This document shows, piece by piece, positions 16,209 through 22,978 of a stretch of DNA of 57,584 bases. The notes beneath the pieces were generated by a model. The model did not search any database. It was given only the letters and a program-made list of their open reading frames with translations, and was not told the origin of the DNA. The translations under genes and the position numbers were made by a program. How positions within the stretch are numbered: the first letter of the stretch is position 1; each line of letters starts with the position of its first letter. This stretch comes from JBFGCT01 sp041581055 (GTDB lineage Bacteria > Actinomycetota > Acidimicrobiia > Acidimicrobiales > Ilumatobacteraceae): positions 1 to 57,584 of the forward strand of contig JBFGCT010000003.1 in NCBI GenBank assembly GCA_041581055.1. The letters run 5' to 3'.

Positions 16209-16229
16209 GAAGGGGCGGTGGCGGTCCGT

Positions 16230-16270
16230 CGGTGAGAGGTGAGACCTACAGGTGGTCTCACCTCTCACCG
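16230..16270. repeat. Hairpin repeat, copy 2
   Basis: This is an identical copy of the 16-base arms and loop, with arms at 16231-16246 and 16254-16269. The flank CGGAAGGGGCGG is also shared with copy 1, so a unit of about 62 bases is tandemly duplicated. The rest of the gap to the second ADH (16271-16451) holds only a possible 49-codon ORF. Confidence 0.85.
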
Positions 16271-16414
16271 GAAGGGGCGGGCGAGCGAGGCCATCGCGGC
16301 GTCGGTCTGGACCCACGCGGGGTGTGGCGGGATCGCCACCTGACCCTCGATGAACCGCAGCCGTCTCGGCCGACGCGAGCGCGCGGAGACCGGCACCCGC
16401 GTTGCCGACACCAC
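16265..16414 (-). CDS. Possible small ORF of 49 codons
   Basis: A GTG-started frame lies 38 bases downstream of the second ADH on the same strand. Its C-terminal half (FIEGQVAIPPHPAWV and TDAAMASLARPFR) reads like ordinary protein sequence with G/C third positions, while its N-terminal half is arginine-rich. It ends in a TGA inside hairpin copy 2. It could be a decayed 3' end of a lost gene or a short real gene. I do not recognise it. Confidence 0.25.
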   Translation of the reverse strand: MVSATRVPVSARSRRPRRLRFIEGQVAIPPHPAWVQTDAAMASLARPFR

Positions 16415-16451
16415 CGGCGAGCTCGACCTCGGCGCGGTCGTCGGCGCCCAC

Positions 16452-17576
16452 TCAGTCGTACAGCAACACGCCGCGGATGTTCTTGCCGGCGCGCATGTCG
16501 GCGAAGCCGTCGTTGATGTCCTCGAGCGTGTACGTCTTCGTCACGAGGCCATCCAGGTCGAGTTGACCTTGCGTGTACAGCTCGAGCAGCCGCGGGATGT
16601 CCTTGCGGATGTTGGCCGAGCCGAAGAGCGATCCGACGATCTGCTTCTCGAGCAGCGTGAGAAACACCGCCGGCACCGCGATCGACGCCTCGCTGGTCGG
16701 ATGGATGTTGGTGACCACGATCTTGGAGAGCTTGCCGGCGAGATGGAACGCCTCGCCGAGCGCATCGCCGTCGCCGACGCCCATGGACATGATCACCTTG
16801 TCGAACCCCCGGTCCCACGTGGATTCGGGGAGCGCCTCCATCGCCTCGGCGATCGAGCTGTACGTGTGGGTGGCGCCGAGCTCCATCGACTTTTCGCGCT
16901 TGAACTCGACCGGATCGATGGCGGCGACGACCCGGGCGCCCGCGAGCTTCGCGCCCTGCACCGCGTTGGCGCCGATTCCGCCGATGCCGACGATCGCGAC
17001 GTAGTCGCCGGGCTGGACGTCGGCCGCGTACACCGCGGAGCCCCAGCCCGTCACCACGCCGCACCCGAGCAGGCATGCCCTGTCGAGCGGCAGGTCGGGC
17101 TCGATCTTCACGCAACTCGCCTCGTTGACGACCGTGTGGTTGGCGAACGTGCCGAGGTTGCACATCAGACCGAGATCCTTGCCCTGGGCGTGGTGCCGCG
17201 CCGTGCCGTCACCGAACTGGTAACCGGTGGCCAGCTGTTCTGCGCCGATGTCGCACACGTTGGAGTGGCCCGCGGCGCAGCTCGCGCAGCGGCCGCACGC
17301 CGGGATGAACCCGAACACGACGTGGTCGCCGGCCGCCAGTGACGTCACGTTCGGGCCGACCTCGAGCACCACGCCGGCACCCTCGTGGCCGCCGATCAGC
17401 GGCGGATCCGGGGTGACACCCGCGAGGTCGCCGGTGACGAGATGGTCGTCGGAATGGCACATGCCCGACGCCTTCAACTCGACGAGCACCTCCCCCGCCT
17501 TCGGCGGATCGAGCTCGATCTCCTCGATGCTCCACGGTTCGTTGCGGGCCCACAGGATTGCTGCTGTCGTCTGCAT
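16452..17576 (-). CDS. Second NDMA-dependent zinc alcohol dehydrogenase
   Basis: This 374-residue paralogue of the dehydrogenase at 14.3-15.4 kb has zinc motifs GMCHSDDH, GGHEGAG and CGRCASCAAGHSNVC, and the nucleotide loop GIGGIGANAVQG. GTARHHAQGKDLGLMCNLGTFANH, PVEFKREKSMELGATHTY and AGKNIRGVLLYD mark it as the NDMA-dependent, mycofactocin-associated family (length about 370). It is a separate gene on the same strand. It lies across the hairpin repeats from the eda gene and is not part of the MoxR operon. The substrate is unknown. Two different copies suggest different alcohols or conditions. Confidence 0.9.
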   Translation of the reverse strand: MQTTAAILWARNEPWSIEEIELDPPKAGEVLVELKASGMCHSDDHLVTGDLAGVTPDPPLIGGHEGAGVVLEVGPNVTSLAAGDHVVFGFIPACGRCASCAAGHSNVCDIGAEQLATGYQFGDGTARHHAQGKDLGLMCNLGTFANHTVVNEASCVKIEPDLPLDRACLLGCGVVTGWGSAVYAADVQPGDYVAIVGIGGIGANAVQGAKLAGARVVAAIDPVEFKREKSMELGATHTYSSIAEAMEALPESTWDRGFDKVIMSMGVGDGDALGEAFHLAGKLSKIVVTNIHPTSEASIAVPAVFLTLLEKQIVGSLFGSANIRKDIPRLLELYTQGQLDLDGLVTKTYTLEDINDGFADMRAGKNIRGVLLYD

Positions 17577-17642
17577 GGCCGGACCTTATGCCACCACTGC
17601 GATCGCGCACGATCCGGCCGCGCGGGCGCCCGGCGCGCTCGC

Positions 17643-17930
17643 TCAGCCGCGGGTGGACCAGTCGATGAGGGCCTGGAGCTCCTCGTCGGAGCCCTTGAAC
17701 CCGTGTACGTCCCTGGAGAACGCCTGCAGCTCCTCGTCGGTGCCCTTGAACCCTGCGCCACCCGCGTTGAAGCCGAGTGAGCCGACCTCGAAGCCGAATC
17801 CCTCGACGTCGGGGGTCCCGCCGTCGCGCGCCCGGACGAGGATCGCCCGCAGCGCGGCGGCCTCGCCGGGTTCGAGGTCGAGCGAGCGGATCTTCGAGGC
17901 CAGCGAGGAGAACGATTCGTCGCCGCTCAT
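17643..17930 (-). CDS. Small RiPP-precursor-like protein B
   Basis: This 95-residue protein overlaps the upstream small gene by ATGA. The first 45 residues (SLASKIRSLDLEPGE, then PDVEGFGFEV) match the leader-like half of the two other small proteins here (consensus LAxKLxxLDLxxxE...RA...DVEGFGF). The C-terminal half is different and contains a repeat: GFKGTDEELQAF and GFKGSDEELQAL, visible also as a DNA direct repeat. A conserved leader plus a variable, internally repeated core rich in Lys, Thr/Ser, Asp and Glu is typical of precursor peptides for ATP-grasp modification. It is the last gene of the ABC-GAF-subtilisin operon. The function is inferred from architecture and context. Confidence 0.75.
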   Translation of the reverse strand: MSGDESFSSLASKIRSLDLEPGEAAALRAILVRARDGGTPDVEGFGFEVGSLGFNAGGAGFKGTDEELQAFSRDVHGFKGSDEELQALIDWSTRG

Positions 17931-18223
17931 GGCCGCATGTCCGTCCACACGCCGAGCTTGGCGGGATCGAGGCCGGCCGCCCGGCCCACCGCGTACATCC
18001 ACTCCTCCTTCTCGAACGTGTCCTTCAACCTCGGCTGGCCGCTCCCGACGACCGTCGTCTCGATCTCGAACACGACGCCGAATCCCTCGACGTCGCCGTC
18101 GGCGCCGGCGGCCCGCCCGACCACCGCGTGGAGCACGTCCCGCTCCTCGGCGGTCAGCTCCAGGCCCTGGAGCTTCGCCGCCAGCGTCGCCACCGCTTCG
18201 TGGCTGATCGCGTCGTCGCTCAT
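17927..18223 (-). CDS. Small RiPP-precursor-like protein A
   Basis: This 98-residue protein shares the leader-like region (TLAAKLQGLELTAEER and GDVEGFGVVFE) with the other two small proteins of the region. Its C-terminal half is unrelated (KDTFEKEEWMYAVGRAAGLD, ending GVWTDMRP). The ATG at 18223 has GGAGA upstream. It lies 70 bases after the subtilisin gene on the same strand and its stop overlaps the start of protein B. It has no signal peptide or membrane segment. It may be a precursor peptide or an accessory protein carrying the same recognition domain. Confidence 0.75.
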   Translation of the reverse strand: MSDDAISHEAVATLAAKLQGLELTAEERDVLHAVVGRAAGADGDVEGFGVVFEIETTVVGSGQPRLKDTFEKEEWMYAVGRAAGLDPAKLGVWTDMRP

Positions 18224-18293
18224 CACGTCTCCTCTCGTCGCCACCGCCCCCGTCCGAGACGGATCCCGACGAACATGGTGGCACATCGTGCGG

Positions 18294-19157
18294 CTACCTG
18301 CGCATGGCGTTGGTCAGCTTGCCGGCCATCTCCGGCGCGGTCGCCTCGCGCACGTTGGCGGCGGTCGCCCACAGCACGGTCTTGAGCTGGAACGGCCGGA
18401 GGCCGGGGTGCTTCGACGCGATCAGGGCGGCGATCCCGGCGATGTGCGGCGCGGCGTAGGAGTTGCCGGTGGCCGTGATCGTCTCGCCGCCGAGCCACGC
18501 CACGTCGACGTCGATCCCCCGCGCCAGGAACTCGGTCGGCGGGTCGGGGTTGTAGTGGAAGCGGAACGGGTCGGCGTCGAGGTTGCACGCGACGCTGGCG
18601 ACCGACGCGTACAGCGACGGGAAGCTGCGGCGCTGGACGTTGTTCGCCGCGGTGACGATGAAGGAGTTCCCGAAGTAGGCGCGGTCGCAGGCGTCGTAGA
18701 ACGCCAGCGCCCATTCGCGCTTCCGCGTCCCGAGCGACAGGTTGATCACGTCGAAGCCCTCGTCGATCGCCCACGCGAGACCGGCGAGGAACGCCGCCGC
18801 CTTGCCCCGCAGCCCGCGGCCGAGCACCTTGACGCTCGTGATCCGGCACGCCGGGGCGAGCGAGTGGACGATGCCCGCGCAGGCGGTGCCGTGGCCGAAC
18901 GAGTCGTCATGCGGCCCGTCCGCCCGCACGAGCTCGCGGTTCTCGACGGCGAACGCGACGCTCCCGTCTCGATCGACGCACGCGCCGAGCCTCGGGTGGT
19001 CGGCGTCGATCCCGCTGTCGATCACCGCGACGCGGACGCCGGCGCCGTCGGCCCCGCCCCATGCCCACTCGGGCGTCAGCTCATCGAGCCGGGGCGCGTC
19101 GCCGACGTCGAGCAGGGCGCCCTCCTTCGCCCACGCGGGACGCGGGGTCTCGCTCAC
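18294..19157 (-). CDS. Cytosolic subtilisin-like (S8) serine protease
   Basis: The 287-residue protease has the full catalytic triad: Asp47 in VAVIDSGID, His89 in SFGHGTACAGI and Ser233 in GNSYAAPHIAG, with the oxyanion Asn near 172 (TAANN). It lacks a signal peptide and a classical prodomain, so it should act in the cytoplasm. Its GTG start overlaps the stop of the GAF gene (GTGA). Located just upstream of the two small proteins, it is a natural candidate to cut leader peptides from them, as cytosolic subtilisins do in several RiPP pathways. The substrate is inference. Confidence 0.88.
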   Translation of the reverse strand: MSETPRPAWAKEGALLDVGDAPRLDELTPEWAWGGADGAGVRVAVIDSGIDADHPRLGACVDRDGSVAFAVENRELVRADGPHDDSFGHGTACAGIVHSLAPACRITSVKVLGRGLRGKAAAFLAGLAWAIDEGFDVINLSLGTRKREWALAFYDACDRAYFGNSFIVTAANNVQRRSFPSLYASVASVACNLDADPFRFHYNPDPPTEFLARGIDVDVAWLGGETITATGNSYAAPHIAGIAALIASKHPGLRPFQLKTVLWATAANVREATAPEMAGKLTNAMRR

Positions 19158-19711
19158 CGGCTCGCCCCCAGGAGCGCCGTCACCATCTTGGCGATCGCCG
19201 CGTACCGCACCGGGTCGGTGGAAGCCAGCCGAGCGAGGTCCTGGCCGAGCTCCTCCGGCGAGAGCGCCGCGTCGAGCGCGTCGTCGAGCTCGGCGAGGGC
19301 CGCGCCGGCGACGCGGGCGAGCAGCGTGACCTCCTCGATGTCGTCGACCGTGAACGGCCCGCTGCCGGCGGGGCGGGCGAGTTCGAGCACGCCGAGCACC
19401 TCCTCGTCGTCGCCGCACGGGGCGGCGAGCACACCGGCGGGATTGCCGTCCAGGCCACCCGCGCCGACGTTGGAGGTGTCCGATTCCGGCGTCTCGATCG
19501 ACGACGGCTGCTCGGACGCGATGACCAGCCCGGCGACCCCGCTGACGGCCACATGGCGACCGACCCGTGAGTGCGGGTCGCTTCCTCCCGCGGCCGCGAC
19601 CACGACGAGCTCGTCGCCGTCGATCAACAGCAGCCAGCCGACCGACGCGGCGGTGACGTCGACGGCCGCCTGGACGACGGCGTCGAGGACGGGACGGGCG
19701 ATCGGCGTCAT
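19154..19711 (-). CDS. GAF-domain protein
   Basis: The 185-residue protein consists of one GAF-type sensor domain (VQAAVDVTAASVGWLLLIDGDELVVVAAAGG through GVLAAPCGDDEEVLGVLELARPAGSGPFTVDDIEEVTLLARVAG, shown here only as landmarks at its two ends) plus a short helical tail. GAF domains bind small ligands or cyclic nucleotides, but the ligand cannot be read here. Its ATG overlaps the ABC gene stop (ATGA) and its stop overlaps the protease start (GTGA), so it belongs to the same operon. It may sense a signal controlling export, like the CNB domain on the transporter. Confidence 0.8.
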   Translation of the reverse strand: MTPIARPVLDAVVQAAVDVTAASVGWLLLIDGDELVVVAAAGGSDPHSRVGRHVAVSGVAGLVIASEQPSSIETPESDTSNVGAGGLDGNPAGVLAAPCGDDEEVLGVLELARPAGSGPFTVDDIEEVTLLARVAGAALAELDDALDAALSPEELGQDLARLASTDPVRYAAIAKMVTALLGASR

Positions 19712-22575
19712 GGCGTGGTGCTCCCGGTGGCGGTGGCGAAGGTCGGGCTGTCGAGACGGCGGCCGTGCGCCGGACCGGCGGTTTGCCCGCTGCCGGCCCG
19801 GCCGGCGAGCGCGGCGGCGACGGACGGGTGCGCGGCGGCCACGCCGTCGAGCACCGCGTTGTCGAGCTCGAGCAAAGCCAGCGCCTCGACGGCCCGCAGC
19901 CGGGCGCCGGCGCGGTGGCCGATCAGCGCGTTGACGCCGAACGCGTCGCCGGGCCGCAGTTCCGCGGTGACCGCCGGAGCGCCCAGCGGCGACGGGGTCA
20001 GCACCTCGCCGCGCCCGGAGCGCACGATGACGATGCCGCCCGACTCGTCGCCGATCGTCTCGCCGGGCTGCAACACGAACGAGCGCAGACGAGCCGCGAT
20101 CGCAGCGAGCGCCGCACCGTCGAGCGAGCGGAACAGCGGCGTCCGGGCGAGCGCGCCGGCGCTGTCGAACGGCGCCATCTCCCGCCGCTCGGTCCCGGTC
20201 TGCTCGGCCCACAGGTGGCCGTACGTGCCGCCGAGCGCGACCAGCTCGTCGTGTTGCCCGTACTCGACCAGCCGCCCGTTGTCGATCACGAAGATCATGT
20301 CGTAGTCGGTGATCGACGTGAGCCGGTGGGTGATGGCGACCACGGTGCGATCCGCGCCGACCTTGCGCAACGTCGCCGAGATCTGGCGCTCGGTCCCGGG
20401 GTCGAGCGCCGACGTCGCCTCGTCGAGGAGCAGGACGCGGGGGTCGCGGATCAGCGCCCGGGCGATCGACACCCGCTGCCGCTGCCCGCCCGAGAGGTTG
20501 GCGCCGCGCTCGCCGACCAGGGTGTCGTACCCGTTGGGCAGGGCGTCGACGAACTGGTCGAGCTCGGCCGCCTCGCCCGCGGCGAAGATCTCGTCCTCGG
20601 TCGCCCCCGGTTTCCCCAGCTCGATGTTCTCGCGGATCGTGGTGTTGAACAGGAACGGGTCCTGGAACACGACGCCGATCTGCCCCCTGAGCGACTCGAC
20701 GGTGGCGGTCGAGACGTCGATCCCGTCCAGCGAGATCGTCCCCTCCTCGGGCTCGTACATCCGCATGATCAGCCGGAGCACGGTCGACTTGCCCGACCCG
20801 GACGGGCCGACGAAGGCGACGTTGGCGCCGGCCGGGATGCGCGCGTCGATCCCGTCGAGCGCCCGCCGCTCGGGAGAGTACGAGAACGACACGTCGGACA
20901 GAGCCAGCTCGGACTGCAGCCGGGGCAGCTCGACCGCGTCGGCGCTCACCGGCTCCGGCTCGGCGTCGAGCACCTCGTTGATCCGCACGAGCGCGCCGGT
21001 CGCCGCCTGGATGTCCTGGCCGATCGAGGTGAGCACCGTGACCGGGTTGATCACCTCGCCCATGATCGCCAGGAAGGCGACCAGCCCCCCGACCGTGAAC
21101 CGCCCCTCGAGGATCAGCCAGGCCCCGAACCCGAGCACGCCGAGGCGCAGCACCGTCGTGATCATGTTGACCGACAGGCCGAACAGGCCGCCGAACAGGC
21201 TGAGGCGGCGTTGCGCCTTGAACAGCCGGTTCGACGCTCGGCCGAACCGCCGGCTCTCGCGTCCGCCGAGCCCGAACATCTTGACCACCGGGATGGCGGT
21301 GTAGTTCTCCGCGGCGACGCTGAGCAGCGCGCTGTTCTCCTCCCGCAGCTCGATGCTGCGCTCCTGCGCGCCGCGCGCCATCGCCTTGTAGACCAGCCCG
21401 ACGACCGGTGCGCCGGCGAGGACGACGAGGCCCATCGGCACGTTGATCGTCAGCATGATGACCGCGCCGACGACCAGCGTCAGCACCTGGAAGATGCCCT
21501 TGCCGATCGTGTCGGACAGGCCCGACTGCACGGCGCCGACGTCGGAGAACAGCCGGGCCAGCACGTCGCCCTGCCGATAGCGGTGGAACCACGACGCGGG
21601 CAGGGTCTGGAGCCGCTCGAACATCGTCTGGCGGATGTCGCGCACGACCGCCCCGCTGACCCACGCGCTCTGGTACGTCTGCCGGAGTCCGGCGACCAGC
21701 GAGACGGCGAACGCGACGCCGAGGATGACGAGGAGCTGGAGCACCTGGCTGAACTCCCCGCTCGGGATCGCCGTGTCGAACAACGAGCGGGACACGTATG
21801 GGAACGCGGCGGTGAACGCCAGGCTCAGCAGCATGTAGCCGAAGATCTCCAACTGGCGCAGCCAATACGGCCGGAGGTACCGCGCCGACAATCGGATGAA
21901 CTCCATCGGCTTCACGTCCGGTTCGCCGGCCGCGACCTCGTGGCGCCACGCCTGCTCGAGCGCCGCCGCCGGCGCGCCGTAGAGCTCCTGGTACCGGCGG
22001 TCGACGGCCCCGAGCGGCGCGGCGAGGAGTTCCCGCAGCGCCTGCTCGTTCTCCCGCTCGAGCAGGTATCGCACGTAGTCGACCGCCATCGCGCCGCGCA
22101 GCTCGCCGGTCGCGTCGTCGAGCGGCGGCAGCGCGACGCCGGCCAGCCGCGGCCGCGTGTCGGCGACGTCGGCGAGGTGCAGCCCGTATCCCTCGAGCAG
22201 CAGCTCGACGTCGTCGATCGACGGCAGCGCCGCGCCGAACAGCAGGGCGAGCGGGCGATGGGGCGGCTCGGGTGGGGCCTCGGGCGACACCGCCATCCAC
22301 ACCGCGCCGGCCTCGTGGTCGACGACGCTCCCCTCGGTGACGACGACGTCCGGGTCGTCGGGATCGCGGAACGTGTCGTCGAGATGGATGCAGGGGGTGG
22401 CGAGGTCGGGTTCCGAGCCGAGCCCGGCCAGGAGGCGGCGGGCCTTCGCCGCGGCGACCGCCATCGGCTTGGCCGCCCGCTCGCCCGCCGTCCCCGGTCG
22501 GTAGCGGACCCGGATCGAGCCCTTCTCGATCGTCTCGAAGCCCTCGGGATCACCCTGTTCACCCTGCGCCGCCAC
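19708..22575 (-). CDS. ABC exporter with degenerate peptidase-MA-like N-terminus and C-terminal cyclic-nucleotide-binding domain
   Basis: This 955-residue protein has three parts. Residues 1-215 resemble the peptidase-MA-like gluzincin fold: GSIRVRYRPG start, LLLEGYGLHLA where an active enzyme would have its Glu-Gly-Leu helix, and the closing pattern VDYVRYLLERENEQALRELL...GAPAAALEQAW. The HExxH is absent, so it is probably a binding domain. Residues about 225-510 are the transmembrane exporter core. The NBD has Walker A GPSGSGKST (about 588), signature LSGGQRQR and Walker B VLLLDEATSALD. Residues about 815-925 form a CRP-like cyclic-nucleotide-binding domain (LFRSLDGAALAAIAARL, RPGDAFGVNALIG). 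It heads the operon and probably exports the mature product. The GTG follows TAGTAT by 7 bases. Confidence 0.85.
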   Translation of the reverse strand: MAAQGEQGDPEGFETIEKGSIRVRYRPGTAGERAAKPMAVAAAKARRLLAGLGSEPDLATPCIHLDDTFRDPDDPDVVVTEGSVVDHEAGAVWMAVSPEAPPEPPHRPLALLFGAALPSIDDVELLLEGYGLHLADVADTRPRLAGVALPPLDDATGELRGAMAVDYVRYLLERENEQALRELLAAPLGAVDRRYQELYGAPAAALEQAWRHEVAAGEPDVKPMEFIRLSARYLRPYWLRQLEIFGYMLLSLAFTAAFPYVSRSLFDTAIPSGEFSQVLQLLVILGVAFAVSLVAGLRQTYQSAWVSGAVVRDIRQTMFERLQTLPASWFHRYRQGDVLARLFSDVGAVQSGLSDTIGKGIFQVLTLVVGAVIMLTINVPMGLVVLAGAPVVGLVYKAMARGAQERSIELREENSALLSVAAENYTAIPVVKMFGLGGRESRRFGRASNRLFKAQRRLSLFGGLFGLSVNMITTVLRLGVLGFGAWLILEGRFTVGGLVAFLAIMGEVINPVTVLTSIGQDIQAATGALVRINEVLDAEPEPVSADAVELPRLQSELALSDVSFSYSPERRALDGIDARIPAGANVAFVGPSGSGKSTVLRLIMRMYEPEEGTISLDGIDVSTATVESLRGQIGVVFQDPFLFNTTIRENIELGKPGATEDEIFAAGEAAELDQFVDALPNGYDTLVGERGANLSGGQRQRVSIARALIRDPRVLLLDEATSALDPGTERQISATLRKVGADRTVVAITHRLTSITDYDMIFVIDNGRLVEYGQHDELVALGGTYGHLWAEQTGTERREMAPFDSAGALARTPLFRSLDGAALAAIAARLRSFVLQPGETIGDESGGIVIVRSGRGEVLTPSPLGAPAVTAELRPGDAFGVNALIGHRAGARLRAVEALALLELDNAVLDGVAAAHPSVAAALAGRAGSGQTAGPAHGRRLDSPTFATATGSTTP

Positions 22576-22582
22576 GACTGCG

Positions 22583-22588
22583 ATACTA
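22583..22588 (-). promoter_or_regulatory. -10 element of the exporter-protease operon
   Basis: On the minus strand TAGTAT lies 7 bases before the GTG at 22575 and there is no Shine-Dalgarno, so the transcript is probably leaderless. The 100-base gap to protein C on the other strand must hold promoters in both directions. Confidence 0.5.
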
Positions 22589-22675
22589 GAACCAGCGGGC
22601 GGGGCACACATCCGTCCGTGGCCATCGGCGCATGATTCGCATCGAGTCCGTGGCGCCCGACCGACGAGGAGTGAC

Positions 22676-22978
22676 ATGACCGAGATCGACGTGGACACCT
22701 TGAACCGGCTGGCGACGAAACTCGACGCCATCGACCTCGACGAGACCGAGCGGGCGCTGCTCGACAGGCTGCTCGAACGGGCGGCGGCGTACGAACCCGA
22801 CGTCGAGGGGTTCGGGTTCGACACCGCGACCTATTCGTACTCGGGGTTGCAGTCCGGCGCCGGATTGTCGGGAACGAGCCTCAAGCTGGGTGGCGGTCTC
22901 GGGTTCGTCACCCGGCCGAGTCTCGGCTATACCGACCCGTTCGATCCGAAAGACCCGACGAAACCGCCTCCGCCCTGA
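22676..22978 (+). CDS. Small RiPP-precursor-like protein C
   Basis: This 100-residue protein has a good Shine-Dalgarno (GAGGAG) and ATG. The leader-like region RLATKLDAIDLDETERALLDR ends in PDVEGFGFDTA, as in proteins A and B. The C-terminal half is rich in Gly, Ser, Thr and Tyr (SGLQSGAGLSGTSLK, GGGLGFVTRPSLGY) and ends DPFDPKDPTKPPPP. It is transcribed away from the exporter operon and its last 71 bases overlap the 3' end of the convergent ATP-grasp gene. The shared leader suggests that the same enzymes recognise it. It has no signal peptide or membrane segment. Confidence 0.78.
   Translation: MTEIDVDTLNRLATKLDAIDLDETERALLDRLLERAAAYEPDVEGFGFDTATYSYSGLQSGAGLSGTSLKLGGGLGFVTRPSLGYTDPFDPKDPTKPPPP

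Noticed and set aside
16332..17342. Plus-strand open frame opposite the second ADH
   Set aside because: Shadow composition and no start signal; the minus strand has all ADH motifs.
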